Below are positions 1 through 12,384 of a DNA stretch of 60,000 nt, one piece after another. A program made the position numbers and the translations under genes. The notes below the pieces were generated by a model that was given only the letters and a program-made list of their open reading frames with translations, ran no database searches and was not told where the DNA came from. The stretch is from Adiantum capillus-veneris. Its lineage: Eukaryota; Streptophyta; Polypodiopsida; Polypodiales; Pteridaceae. The stretch spans positions 62,023,933 to 62,083,932 of the forward strand of contig CM043965.1 in assembly GCA_014529385.2 (NCBI GenBank). The letters run 5' to 3'. Each line of letters opens with the position of its first letter. Position 1 is the first letter of the stretch.

Positions 1-1640
1 ATGCCTTGGGTAAGTGTCCTTTTGAGCAGGTATGCTTGGATGATGAGGATGATTGGGGGTTTGATGACCCAATGGGTGAGATGGATGTGGAAAAATGGGT
101 ATTTTGTTGACATAGCTCTGACCAAGGTACATGTAATGTGAGCATATGTCCCTCTACAGGTGGAGGTTCTTTTGGGAGAGCAAAGGTCTGTTGCTATGGT
201 TGGGCCGATAGAGGCAGATGTGGAGGAATATGTGTATCAACCGTAGTACCCTTCATAGGTTGCTTCACATGGTTGGGAGTTAGGTCCAGGTATGTTCAAC
301 ATGAATGGTGTGGGTGACAGATGACAGGCTCTGTATATATGGTTGTGCTTTTGGAGTGCTTTTGGTTAACAGTGTTGCAGTTTTTTTAGATGCAATGAGC
401 ATGTTTGTGGTTGAACATAAATATTCAACTAGGGGGTGAGCAATGATGGTGCAGGCAAAGTTGGTCGAAGCCAGAAGTAGTGCTATGTTGTGCAAGAGAT
501 GCCAACAACAGGTGCAGGACATAGGGCTAAAGCCAGTGTGTGAGACTTGGGCAAACCGGTTGCAGCAGAAGTGTTTGCATAATGTGGGTTTTTGGGCCAT
601 GAGGGATCCAAGAAAGTCCAAATGAGTTGGCAGGTCCAAGTGTCCAGAGTGCTATGCTAATTCCTGAGAATGTAGTGTTTGAGATGTTGTAGAAGTTCGT
701 CCACACGGCTCGTCAAACGGAGCTACAAGACGCGGTTTTCTAAAGGTGGAATGTGTTGCAAATCCTTGACGGACAGTGTAGATGGGGACAGATGGTCATG
801 GCTAGTTTTAATGGGTAAATTTGACTTACTCAAGTTACGAGCCACATTGGTCCTTCCATATTGAGAATTGGATCCCAAACGAGCAAGTTATGAACATTTG
901 AAGATTTGATGGAAGGCGATTGTGAGCCGGTTTGATCGCTTTGGGAAATGTGCCATCATATGTTTTTCTTATCTTGAAGGGACTTGCAGATGTATTATGC
1001 ACTACGAGGAGCTGATAGGATGTGACTGTATGTCAATCGGATGCCTGAACAGTGAGTTATGGCCGGATGGAGTTTGGTCCAGTTGGCGGCCGTGCAATGT
1101 CAGATGAGTTTTTCATTTTTTGACGGCCTCGACTAACGGGCCCGGGGAGATCAAATTGGATGGGGATTTGGACAAACGCTAGCCGGGGACCACAACTGCA
1201 AGTGTGGCTTTACGGCTCGATGGCCGAGGCCTTGAGCATCAAATGATAAGGGGTCCAAAGAAGTGGGAAAAAGCAATCTTTTTGTACAAGTTTTTGGAAG
1301 ACAAGGACCCCCCATGGGGTGGATCAACTTGGCACTGCCATGTGGCCTACTCAAGGTCCCATATGCGCAGTTGACAATATCGGACGTGGATTATAAACCC
1401 AAGATGGGGGTGCCATATGGAGTGTTGAGTTGGGAGAAGAGCTCGTGGAGTTCTTGAGAAATGGCGATGAGCTGGGGCGGCGGCCTTGGCACTGCGGGCG
1501 GCGTTTAGTGGCGATTTTGGGCGCCTAGGCGGACTCACTAGGGGTTGGTGGCGGCCCTCTAGACGGTACCGCTTGCAAAATGTAGTTGATGATGTGGTAG
1601 CTTGTTAAGCGGCGGTGCCCCTGAGCTCATATGAGCCAAA
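1..1640 (+). other. Unclassified decayed sequence at window start
   Basis: No gene can be named here. The plus strand shows short open stretches, including one at about 443-650 with Cys pairs (C-x2-C near its start and C-P-E-C near 640), which could be a relic of a zinc-binding protein of a transposon. The part from about 1,100 to 1,600 is noticeably richer in G and C than its surroundings, with several gcggcgg-like runs. I see no intact reading frame, terminal repeat or target duplication, so the class is left open. Confidence 0.2.
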
Positions 1641-2203
1641 CCTTTTAATTGAAGGTGAGGGGATCCCATGGGTGAGGGGATCCCATGGGTTGTCACACCG
1701 CCGTTCGGAACCAAAAGAGGCCCCTTAAGACTTGAGGTGCTTCACATGCAGTTGGACTCAGGGGTGGTTAATAGAGCAGGTAAAGGCAAGCAAGATATGC
1801 TAAAGAGGGTGTGCACATGTGTGCACAATGTAAAAAAATACCAAAGTCGGCTGCTAAAAAGCTGTACAGGCAAAATGAACCCCCTTTTCTTAAATTTCTT
1901 GAGTATGTAGCTCCATATAAAGGTTTTTTTTTTTAAGTAAGGGGGGCTTTTGGCCAAGGAATTTTGGAAGTCGAGGCTCTTTGAGAGCTGTCATTTGGGA
2001 AGGTGAAGAAGAGGAGCTGTAGGAGGTGTGTGCCCTGCCACGACACAGAGGTGCTTTGTAAACAGGTTTTGGTGGAATGAAAAGCTCACCATTGCCACCA
2101 TTTTTTGCATCGATTCCCACTCCCCTTTCTTTCTTGTTGTGCTTTGCTATGTGTTGCCAATGTCGGTGTGGTTGGCTGCAACTCTGAGACAAGGTCAGTG
2201 TGT

Positions 2204-2207
<4 letters not shown>

Positions 2208-2253
<46 letters not shown>
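2208..2253. repeat. (AG)n microsatellite
   Basis: Uninterrupted AG dinucleotide run of about 46 bases, read directly from the sequence. Confidence 0.98.
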
Positions 2254-2254
<1 letters not shown>

Positions 2255-4347
2255 CTGGTGTGTGTTAGAGTCATCACTCATGGTGCGATGACTCTAACCA
2301 AGGGATGAGCTTGTTTGAAGAAGAGTATTAACTCTTTAAGCATCTTTGAGAAGGAATACAATGGCTTTTCCTATGGTGTGCCTCTTTGATAAGGAATATG
2401 TGGGCTTCTCCCATGTTGTTTGAACCTTATACTCTAGTGTGTGTGAGCCCCGATTGGGGCTTCTCTATTCGAAAATGTATGTGGCCTTGTCTATGGAAGT
2501 GACCAGGATTCCATGAAATGGCCTTCTTGAAGAATTGGAGGAAGAAAGGGATTACCCAGGGAAAATAAGCATTGTATCTTCGCAATTGGGATTGAGACTA
2601 CACCAAAATCATCATACACACAAAAGTTCTAAGCTGATCTTGGCTTTTTTCTAGAGTGAAGCTTTCATGGCAAGAGTTTTGCTCATTTTAAGTGTGTTTT
2701 TTTCTTCCAATCTTCTACGATTCACTTGATCTTCCTACAAACCCTCACAATCGAATTATGACACTTTCCAAGTCTGATGGTGAGCAAGTTTTTTCGAGCG
2801 ACAACAAGACACGAGCGAGTCCCTCAATAAAGTTATTAGTGAATTGGCTTTCCAAAAGTGATAAGGGAAAGGAGATATAATAAGTGTGATAATTTTTTAC
2901 TTATATGAGACCTACATATTTAATTTGCCAATATTGTGAATACATTTTATATGAATGTATTAATAATTGATGAATTTATTTGATTGGATCACGTCTTTAT
3001 GAAAAAGGACCCCCCTCCCCGCGAGCATGTTGGAGACGCCAGACAACTGTCAGAATGGGTTCCAGGTGCTTGGAGAATCTGGATAGCTATCGCAACAAGT
3101 TCGTGGTGCTGCCCATTTGGGCAACTGTCCATTGGCTTCTCCAACATGCCAGTTAGCTTTTTTTCCATACATGTGATCTAGTTTAACAAAAGACAATTTT
3201 ATTCAAAAAAAAATGTTGTAACACTGCTCGGTCCCATCATAGCACCACCTTGTTCTGTTGTCGATGGTGGCACCAGTCCGTGTTGGAACCGGTCTGTGCC
3301 AACGTGGACTAGTTTGACTAGTTTCACCAAGGCCATATGTGGTGATTATCTAACTTCATATAGCCTATTGTAACCAATTCCACATAGCACATGCTGGCTA
3401 CTTTCAATTTCTTGATTAGAAATATCGAGAGATTCCTTCAAGGTCGTGACTCCTTCAAGGTCTCTTGGTTTGTTTCCTTAATAAGAGGACAAGGCATTGT
3501 GGAAATTGAATCCTTTCCATGGCTGAAGGAGAGAAGAGTTAAACCACATGGGTAATCCCTCACAACAACTCCCTTGTAGAATCTATAGCATCATGACAAC
3601 AAAAAAAAAACATGTGTGGCATGCATTGATCTCCATCAAGGCTAGGGAAACATTTTTTGTGGACCCAATTTTGGAATCTTTTCACACTCATCTGAGCAAG
3701 CTAACTCTAAATCACACTAAAAATCTCATATTATAGCTAAAATTTCCATAATTGAAGTGGCTTGAGAACCTTCTTGCCCAAATTTGAGCCGGCCATTTTT
3801 CATTTTGAATAGTCTTTGGATAAAGTGAACCTATCTTTTCCCGAGTCTTCATCTCCATATGTCCACCTCCTCTTGCCCTTCCCAACCAACTATCCATGCC
3901 ACCCCTCTTGCCACCCATTGTCATCGCCATCACCACTAACTCCTACCTATCTCCCCTTTAACCTCCCCTCACTCGTTGAGTGCATTGCTATGAGGTGCCT
4001 CCGTCATTATCTCTTTAACCAAAAAATTCTACAAAGATTTTGCTTTACTCACCTTTTTTCTTTAAACTGTGTTTTTAAATTCCAATATCATGGGGGACAT
4101 TATTGGAGCCTATTTTATAAAAAAATACAACAGACATATAGTGTGTTGAAATTGTTGAAACCAGTCCGCGCCTGTGCAGATTGGTTTTGACAGGTTTCAA
4201 AATGGAAGAGGAAGGGGGGAAGAGGGTTTTTTTTTTTTTTTTGGTGTCGGGGGGGGGGGGCATCTCATTAGCCATGGCCACAACCTACACTGCACAAACA
4301 AGATAACTTGGGAGTGGTAATACCACCAAAGTGTCTTCGCACGCGCG

Positions 4348-4350
<3 letters not shown>

Positions 4351-4433
<83 letters not shown>
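4351..4433. repeat. (GA)n microsatellite, 83 bases
   Basis: Perfect GA run directly after the alternating purine-pyrimidine tract acgcgcgtgc. About 100 bases upstream are a T run (about 4,227-4,242) and a G run (4,249-4,260). Unbroken runs of this length are likely polymorphic between individuals. Confidence 0.98.
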
Positions 4434-4436
<3 letters not shown>

Positions 4437-5652
4437 TCTACAATTAGAAGCTCTTGCCCCCTTCCTCTCGATCCCATGCACCTCACAGACACATAACATA
4501 ACAAGCAGCATCTGAATTCCTTTCTTCTGCCCCCTACAACCACCACCATGGTGAGCAACATGCACTTTGCTTTCCATGGCGACTTCCTATGTTCCTACTA
4601 GCCAAGTTAGCCTAAGTTGGAACAGAGAGCTTGGATACAGAGGCTGTACTGCCACTTGGGATGCTGCATACTAGCATTCACACCCCGATAAACAACGAGC
4701 TAGAACTTGATTTGTAGAGCGAGCAAATGGATTTACTGGCAGTATAAATATCATTGAAAAATACTCTCACGCGAGCCGTGTGATGACAATAGGTCGTCAT
4801 TTGTTTATATTGTTTGCGTCAGTGTGAGTAAATTTTTGGTTTCTACCCTTGGTGAATTAAAAACTTTTGAGGGTTAGAACGAGTGTGCAGGAAAAATTTG
4901 TCTCAGCTTAGCCTTGAGCCGATTGCAAAATTAAAGAAGACGCTTGAGGGGAGGGGAAGAAGGAGAAAAATCCGCTTAAAATACATGGAAAATAGTGTAA
5001 TTTTGCAAAACTATTGGCTAGTATTGTTAAATTTCCATTGCAGATTTGTCTTGGAGGGGTTTTTGTATGTTTGTGAAAATGATTTTTCCCAAACATTGGT
5101 TAGAACTTCAAAGCAAAGGTTGAAGCTCTGAAAAAAGTGTTGGGTGTGTTGTGTGAATGGAACCAGATAGGCTGTCCGTGCTGTTGTCATCCTTTTCTTT
5201 TGGTTGCTATATATATTGGCTCAGCTCCACAAGAAATCTAAGAAGTTATTGAAAACCTCATCTGTCATCATTCCCATGGTGTCCAAGGAGATCAATGTGG
5301 ACCATGTGAGGAGTCAACGCCATCTTCAAAGCGATCCCTGCAACAATGCACCGGTTCATGCTAGTCAGAATATTGAAAAGGGGACACCAGAGTAAACAAA
5401 GCAAGTTCGGCTCTAGCGTCTCCTTTCTTTGGTATAGGCAAAAAAAAATGCCTAAAGATGTAGAACCACCATAGCCATGTACCTTGTAAGAAGAAAGGTA
5501 ACAGCACTATTGGGATGTCTTATCTACGTCATCTGTAGAAGAAACCAGCAAGAAAGTAAGAGAGCCCGTATAGGCCATGCTCGTTAAGATACAATCGGTC
5601 TCTCCCAATGTCTCACTCTTGTAAACAAGACAAAGACACACACACGTAGCCC

Positions 5653-5654
<2 letters not shown>

Positions 5655-5716
<62 letters not shown>
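5655..5716. repeat. (TG)n microsatellite, 62 bases
   Basis: Perfect TG run followed by gcacgcatgcgtg. Alternating purine-pyrimidine sequence of this kind can adopt left-handed DNA; no gene is associated with it. Confidence 0.98.
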
Positions 5717-5717
<1 letters not shown>

Positions 5718-6183
5718 ACGCATGCGTGTCTACATGTACGATAAGTACATTAAAGTTGTAGTTTTAAAGCCCAAGAAGAGTTAAAGGAAGTTGGCTAAAC
5801 ATCCAGGCACCCTTGACATCGACTGTTGGCAAGAAAAAACACTTGGCTCACATGTCCCAATAAAAAAAATAACATGCTTATTAACCTCAGAAAAAGGTCC
5901 ACATGTCATGTTTCAACCCCTAAAGCACTTCAATAATGTTCTAACATGCAATGCTTTTTGCTGGTCCATATGCATGTGTTTTGCCCATTCAATGCTCAAT
6001 GCAAGGCAAGAATTTCAAGAGAAGCCAAGCTTTGGTTGATGAGGAAAGGCATTTGATGGTGGAAGACCTTAACTATCTATGGTGGCACTATTCCATTGGG
6101 TTAAAGTTTAGAGGCACATTGTCGGGCAGGGGCCTAAACATGTGAGGTCCTCTCAGTTTGTCTAGAGAACATGTAAAGCTTCA

Positions 6184-6960
6184 GTGCAGAGAAATAAAAT
6201 GGTAAGGCATGTTTATGCTATTGATCATGAGGTTTCTCAATTCTACAAGGATAATCTATCTACTTCTTTATTGCAAAACATCGGTTCCAAGATTTCACCA
6301 CTTTTATCAAAGAGGACCTACGATACAACATCCATCACCGGTAAAGTGTTGTTGATATCATTAGATGCCAATTATTGCATACTTACATTATCGCCGTGCT
6401 TTGTCAAGCTCGAGAATGAGCTTCTATTACAATATGATGGATATATTGATTTTGAGAAGCGTGCATGCTACATTGGTGTGGTGCCCAATATATCATATGT
6501 GTTCCATGTCAGTACAATTGGATCATTGGTGAAAGAGGTTACTTTTGTTGTCACCCTTTCCAAATTCACAGCACCGCAAAGCATCACATGTGTTCCATGT
6601 CAATACAACTATGTCATTGGAGAAAGGGTTTGCTGATGTTGTCACTTTTGCCGAATTCCCTCTTTGTGCTTGTGAGGACTTCTAGAGGTAACATGCTATA
6701 TATGTGCCTTTGAGTTACTTATGCTTTAGATCTACTTTTGTGACTTGGGGATTTTTTTAGGGCCTTAATCTTACATGCCAAGGAGGTTTGAGATTGTCAA
6801 GCCTCCACTACTTTGACCTTTTGCGATGAGGTGTTAGGTGCTCACATCAATTTGTCAAGGGTGTTGCTCATATTTGCTCCGAAATCGGCTTTGCTCGGTT
6901 TTCTTTGCTCGTTGATTGGGAACCCTCACACTTTCCTAGCCAAACTACGAACTTCTCTTC
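6184..6960 (+). pseudogene. Relic of Mutator-like transposase 3' end with terminal-repeat-like end
   Basis: The frame from 6,184 to 6,636 and the frame across 6,610-6,720 match the end of the intact-looking transposase at 46,711-49,848. A Y-V-F-H-V-S to T-L-S-K-F stretch corresponds to H-V-F-Y-I-S to T-L-S-D-F there, and C-A-C-E-D-F corresponds to the SWIM-finger C-T-C-E-D-F, followed by a Y-V-P. A unit of about 95 bases is tandemly duplicated at about 6,497-6,685 (two slightly different copies of tgtgttccatgtca...). About 190 bases beyond, near 6,888-6,910, the sequence gctcggtttt...tttgctcg resembles the right terminal repeat of the element at 38,937-50,310. Stops at 6,674-6,690 show the gene is dead. 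The 5' part is not recognised. Confidence 0.5.
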
Positions 6961-8342
6961 TTGATAACATCCTTTCATTTTGAAAGATCTCTTATTTTTG
7001 AATCGTGATATTAGAGTTAGCAAGAGTGAACACACATCTTTGAGATACAGATGATGGCGCTACCTTGCCATTTGAACAGACCTTGCAAGATGAGCCATAA
7101 TTTATAGAGATACAAGTGATGGCCCTACCTCAACAGTTGCGGGGATGGCCTACGGAGAGGTGGTTGTGACAAGAACTGATTTCAAGTTACTAAAACCTTG
7201 CAGAGGATGTATACGCATGTGTAGAAGGAGCCCCTTTGCCCTTCGTGTGTTTTAACAGTAGACCAAAGATTCAAATCAATGAGAGGGGATCACTCATCTC
7301 ATCCTATATGATCACTCAAGGCAATTATATTGTCCCTCGAGGAGAGGGGAGGAAGAGTTTGCAGATGATCTCGAGCATGAGATATTGCCTCTACATGTAA
7401 ACCCTATTGCCAATTAGCTGGGTCCTGAGGGCTTATTTAATTTACTCATGCCCTACCACTAGCACCAATATCATTTCGAGAGTCACTGATTTTAGGTCTT
7501 GAAAGTTATAATGGCAATGACAGAATATGCGCTCGACATTTATCATCGCCCATTAGTGATAGGAGGTGCGAGACCACGCTTTACGATTTATTGCAAAATC
7601 TTGGCTAGGATATTATTTTGAACTTGCCTTTAAGAAAACCATCAAAGTTTTATAGCTTCAGTGTAAATACCGACAAATGCTTCAACTCTTGACCTAGATA
7701 TATTCCTGGCAAGGCCTGCCACCTTCTCTGTCATAACACAAAATTAGTATCAATGATTTATGTGGTCTAATGAACGGGCGATGGGCTGTCAAGCAGGACA
7801 TACAATTACTATATTTTTACCATAAAATTGCACAAAAATGTACTTGCAGCAAAGAAAGAGAAGCTTTTAGAAGAAGAGGCTAAAAAGTCTTGATTACAGA
7901 GAAAAAAATCTAAATACAAGCCTAAGATGTAGGTTGTACATTTCACAACTTCATGAGCTACAACTAATACACAGCGTCTATAAGAATAGACCTTAGTAGG
8001 TCCCCAAAACGACTTTTTCTGGGTTGTATTAAGCGGAATCACTACAGATGCGAACGTAGCAGCGCGAAGCAAAGTGAACCTGAGCGAAGCGTTCTGGCAT
8101 CTGTCAGGACAGGTGGCGGTGGTTCTAGCTGGGCAAAAACGCCTGTTGCGTCTCGTCGTCCTTTTATAGCGCTGCGAGTGCGTTTGGTCATTGCTCGCGA
8201 TTTCGGTTAGCTGCCGCTTCAGGTAATTTTCTGTCCACATGCGATTGTCTGCTCAATGGAACCACGAGTAGGTTAGTGCGTGTTGTTCTGTGTGTATTTA
8301 GCTTAATTGCATTGCTGTGTATTTTTGTTTAATGCAAAGGGC
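6961..8342. other. Gene-less stretch upstream of the HUH relic
   Basis: No gene is recognised. On the minus strand a TATA-like ctataaaagg lies at about 8,160-8,170, inside an open stretch of 143 codons (7,809-8,240) that resembles nothing I know. This may be promoter or terminal sequence of the neighbouring HUH transposon rather than a separate gene. Confidence 0.3.
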
Positions 8343-9728
8343 AATGGCTCGACTGAAAGCAGAGGCGCGTTGCAGAGAGAATGCAAATGAAGCTAATCTT
8401 TCAAAAAAGAGAAAAAGGGATGGGGTTGAATCCTTTCCATGTCGTACGGGGAGGTATGAGAAGCCCAAAAGCAGTAAGCTGATGGAAGTTAGTGTTACAG
8501 TCTCAGTAGGAGGTTCAGATATTGATGTAGGTTTGTTAGGTTGCATGCAAGCATTCCTTGAGAGGGAAACAATTGTCTGCTGGTCTTTGTGTTGTCGAGA
8601 GAGGGGGGACTCTTTTTCACTTTCATTTCCAAATGGTCATGCGGCTTTGCACTAGTTCCTTGGTGGCAGCAAAATAGGAAAATAAAGCAATACTTGGGGT
8701 CGGACAAGGTTGTGCCAGTAGGCGGAATGGTCCTCTGTCGAGCTTTGAAGCAACGTAACATGCATACTTTCGAAGGTATTTTTGGCTATTGCTTGAAGGA
8801 CCAAGACCAACCGTATTTTCGAGTGGTCGTGCATAATATTCATGCAGATGAGATCAACAAAGGGATCGAGTTGTATAGCTTGTATGGCGGCGATGACTTG
8901 AAGAAAAATGTTCGTTTGACGCCTGCGAATATCTTTGGTAGGACGTATATGTTTTGGAAGTTTAGATTGGGGCATGCATCGGGAAATGATTTTTTATCGA
9001 CCGTGCACAAAATGTTAAAAACCGGGAAATACTATCCCTCATCGGCATGGGTGACACCCTATCAAGGCCGTGGGATGCAATTAGGCAAGACAAAAGCTCT
9101 CTGGAGATGCATGGTTTATCCATCGACCACAACATACCAAGATGTTGCTAGCATTTTCATCAACAATGATGAATGTGGTACAACTCATCCACGTGCTGAC
9201 TGGTTCCATTCTTGGTGGCAAGGAGTTGAGAGGTAGGTTCATAAATATAGATAGGGAGGATTGTGATTTTCCGTTTTACTAATTATCGAGCGTCTTCTCA
9301 ATAGTCTAGCACGCATGCCAGCTAATCGGGAAGATAATTGTAGTGAACGAAATCGGAATGATGAGGATGATGATACCGACGGAAGGAGCCCACAAATAGG
9401 CGATGACTATATCCCGTTGGTGCATAGTGTTGGAGTAACAATAGTCGCATGATGCAATGTATTTCCGATTTCTTGTAATTGCTTCTCTTTATTCCATGTG
9501 ATCAAACTAAGGGTTTCTGATTTGTCAATGCAAGCTAAAATGGAGCAGACGAACTTGCTAGATACGATGATAGAGATGCAGATAGATGACTCGCTGGATG
9601 AAGTTGAGGATCCACGATTGGAAAAGATCCAGGAGATGGTCTTAGAAATTTGCACAAAGTGTCTAGGAATCGGGTGGAGGGTTATGCACCTCTTCGATCT
9701 AATGTCTTGGACGCAATACGTAGATTGA
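8343..9728 (+). pseudogene. HUH-type Rep-like endonuclease of a Replitron-like transposon, frameshifted
   Basis: HUH endonucleases nick one DNA strand, stay bound through a tyrosine and start rolling-circle-type transposition. The likely start is the ATG at 8,343, followed by a basic K-K-R-K-R stretch (possible nuclear signal). The metal-binding motif H-F-H-F-Q is at 8,618-8,632, just after an E-R-G-G segment. The tyrosine motif G-Y-C-L-K-D is at 8,784-8,801, matching the Y-x2-K spacing of Rep proteins. The three pieces lie in frames 1, 2 and 3, so single-base indels near 8,570 and 8,675 break the gene. The third piece ends at 9,235. A gtaggt donor there and a caatag acceptor near 9,305 would join an acidic D/E-rich tail, and a further exon may run to 9,728. 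I see no helicase domain, which argues against a Helitron or an integrated CRESS virus. Replitron is a suggestion from motif pattern and host type. Confidence 0.62.
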
Positions 9729-10436
9729 AGGACACAATTGATGAACACAAGACAAACATTGCTGATATTCAGGTTTCTAAGCTGGAGGAGCATATCTTGC
9801 TTTGCTATGCACTGAGGTATCAAAGCTGAAAAAGCAGCTTAGTAAATTGAATGCGCTCTTATGTAGGCTCGCAAACCTGCTGAACAGACATGCCATTGAA
9901 TGTGGTCTGAACATGCGAAAAAAAATCACTATGTGTGCTGGATGGACATTTTGCTGCCTCATTCTCGACATCACTGCGGACGTACTCTGCTGGGTTCTTT
10001 TGTTGTTGCACATTTTTCTTCTTTGTTGCCAGCATGTACTCTTTTTAACTGAACTTGTGTAACTATGCGTCTGATAACTGAATTTACATAGTGATCTTGG
10101 CTATCCATATGGTCGTTCTTGTCACCCAAAAACTTTACATCCCTTTGTTGTTGGTGCGATCTGTACTTATGTTGGTCAATGAGTAGAATGTCTTGTGGAT
10201 GTTAACATTATGTCTTTCGTTGCAATGTCTATCTGTTCGTATCTTAAAGAGATACGAAGAGATGTTTACATTATGTCTTTCGATGCAATGTCTATCTATT
10301 CGTATCCTGAAGAGATACCTTGCGTGTGAATGTAGTCAAAGAGTTCATGTCTTCTACAGTAAGATAAGAAAAGATGGAATCTTGCTAATTAATTAATGTA
10401 CTGTTGAAGTGGAGCGAGTAGGTAGATCTCAGCACA
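9729..10436. other. Spacer between HUH relic and RNase H relic
   Basis: No supported gene. It contains the tandem duplication at about 10,200-10,318. Short open frames on both strands carry no recognisable motif. Confidence 0.35.
10200..10318. repeat. Tandem duplication, unit about 62 bases
   Basis: Two adjacent copies of a unit beginning tgtttacattatgtctttcg and ending cgtatc...aagagatac differ at a handful of positions. It is a simple two-copy tandem duplication. Confidence 0.85.
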
Positions 10437-11669
10437 TCATATTTGTGCTTCAAGTGTAGTGCAGGAAGTTTTCCGGCATAAGTGTTTAACTTTTGCATCA
10501 ATACTAAAGTAATATGCATATTCTGGTATTTTGTACACTAAAAATTGCATGTTGAACACTAACCAGCTTTTACTTCTAAGAGATAGAGGTTGGGATTCAT
10601 GTCGAAGATGAAAAGTTGGTGCCTTCAAGGGTCTCAATGAAAGATTGGAATGTTGCGCGTTGAGTTGGGAGCAGGGCAAGGGCAAATGCATTTGTCGGCA
10701 AGCTTTGTCAAGACGCCAATCTTCCAACGCCACGGTCTGGCCAGAAGTCAAATTATTGCCATGCTTCACTAGCTTGGTGCAACCACTACCTACAGCTGCA
10801 TGTTGATCCAACTTGCAAGCATGAGTACAATTACTAGAGCTAGTTGCTGCTGATACAGAGTGACATATGAATGGTAGGTCCCAATATTCTTGCGGCGTGG
10901 GTAGCGACGAGCGGGCTGCCTCATTATCTACCTCTTGCTTCAACTGCCCACTGGCTCTCATGACATTGTGAAAGACCCGGAATGGAGTGAGTAAAAGGTG
11001 GCCCTTCTTTGCCAACAGGTCAGCAATGTCGTTGCCACGGACACCTGTATGCCCGCCTACCCTTTTGATCCTCACATGGGTAGTAGGCAGTAGGCATTGT
11101 GCAGCTTGGACAATGCGCTCCACAATTTCCTGCTTCATATGGGATATATATATTCTAAACAGAGCCCAAATTGTATATAGATGATGAAGAGGGTGTGGAT
11201 GTCTACATTTTGGCAGAGCTGATATCTGGCGAGAGGACCTGCCAATGGTTCTGAGAGCATTGCTGCAATCAGTCCATATGGTTAAAAGCTCACATGTAGT
11301 GCTACTTTTAATGAGACCATACTGATGGACAGTCTCTAGGTATAAGCAAATGGCCATCAACTCACAGAGCTCAGAGGTAGTACTAGAAAGCAAGCTGGTG
11401 TTGATATTGGAATGATCCACGTATGGCAAGGAGAGCTGGCGCAAGAGAGAATTTAGGTTTCGGGCAAAGTCGAGGTCGTTCCAGTCAAAATAAATGCCAC
11501 AACCCGCGGTGGCATGAGTGTACATGTCGTCCTTGGCCAGCACCGTGGCATTGATGTGTTATTAGGAGCCGTCTATGTAGACATGAAGAGCAGTAGTACT
11601 AGTTGTGTCAGTGAAATAGGTGATGGCCGGATTGCACTGCTCAAGGTCAATAAGATATTGAGCTGAGGA
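10437..11669 (-). pseudogene. RNase H type 1 domain of a retroelement, broken
   Basis: RNase H cuts RNA in RNA-DNA hybrids. Reading the minus strand, the conserved acids appear in order. D is in V-Y-I-D-G-S near 11,565; E is in T-S-E-L-C-E-L; D is in W-T-D-C-S-N-A-L; H and D are in V-G-G-H-T-G-V-R-G-N-D-I-A-D-L-L-A. Two adjacent stop codons (TAA TAA) directly follow D-G-S, so the domain is split and the long open frame (368 codons) starts downstream. The C-terminal 190 residues contain no motif I recognise. No reverse transcriptase is visible beside it. It may be the tail of a LINE-type ORF2, where RNase H is C-terminal, or an accessory gene of the neighbouring HUH element. A TATA-like ctataaat lies upstream on the same strand (11,847-11,853). 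Confidence 0.6.
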
Positions 11670-11846
11670 AATTGATCATGGCGTACCATGACGTCCACAG
11701 CTAATATTAATTCTTTGGAAAATGATAGGACGTCTTGCACATGCTCGATTGCAAAACTATACTACCGCGAGTACTGAATAGCTGAGCAGCTAACTATATA
11801 TATGATGTGAAATGCTCGCGATGAAGATGCAAAATGTCGTCGTTGC

Positions 11847-11854
11847 ATTTATAG
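11847..11854 (-). promoter_or_regulatory. TATA-like box upstream of RNase H relic
   Basis: ctataaat on the minus strand, about 180 bases upstream of the open RNase H reading frame. The position suits a promoter but no other element supports it. Confidence 0.3.
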
Positions 11855-11951
11855 CAAGCGGCAGCCCTGGCCAAAACACAAATAACCGCGTCGAAAAACA
11901 CACGCGTTGACGCGCTTTCTTTTCAAAATCAGGCGTACATTAAAGTTTTAA

Positions 11952-12384
11952 GGAAAAATTACCAAAATACCCCTCTAATAATTTGTGGAAATTCCCAAAA
12001 TGCCCCCAATATTTTGTCAAAAATTCCCCAAATGTCCTTCAAATTTTCCAAAATTCCCAAAACACCCTTTGTTGTGAGATTAAATTTCTCCAAAGATAAA
12101 TAAATTTGTAGCTTTTCCTAAAAAGAAATTGTCTATCAATACAAGATGCTAAATCTAGAATTTGAATTGGTTATGTAGGGTTTACACATAAATGCTTTTA
12201 ATTTTTTTGACAATTTACATGCTAAGCATGCAGAAACGGATCTAAATTGTCAAAAAGGATTGAAGATTAGAAAATTTTGAACAATCCAATCAAAATAGAT
12301 ACAAGGGTATTTGGGGAATTTTTGTAATTTCACAGGTATTTTGAGAATTTCAACAAATAAGAGGGGTGTTTTGGTAATTTTTCC
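11952..12384. mobile_element. Mutator-type MITE, copy 1, 9-base target duplication
   Basis: The element starts ggaaaaattaccaaaatac and ends with its inverse, ttttggtaatttttcc. It is flanked on both sides by aagttttaa (11,943-11,951 and 12,385-12,393). The 9-base duplication points to Mutator-like mobilisation. The arms are rich in the repeated phrases aaaattcccaaaat and accccc. It has no coding capacity. A relative lies at 45,975-46,464. Confidence 0.85.

Larger units (their letters stand above)
1641..6183. other. Gene-less stretch with microsatellites
   Basis: I find no supported gene in this 4.5 kb. It holds the three long microsatellites listed separately, short homopolymer runs at 4,227-4,260, and otherwise unremarkable AT-rich sequence. 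The long open frames crossing the AG and TG runs are produced by the dinucleotide repeats and are not evidence of coding. Confidence 0.5.

Noticed and set aside
4197-4577. Long open frames of repeated Ser-Leu or Arg-Glu across the GA run
   Set aside because: Dinucleotide repeats are open in every frame; no coding signal outside the repeat. The same applies at 2,028-2,308, 5,507-5,719 and 19,489-19,964.
8343-9728. Integrated CRESS virus (geminivirus-like) replication gene
   Set aside because: The HUH and tyrosine motifs fit, but no helicase Walker motifs or coat gene are visible and the gene has probable introns; a transposon is the simpler reading.
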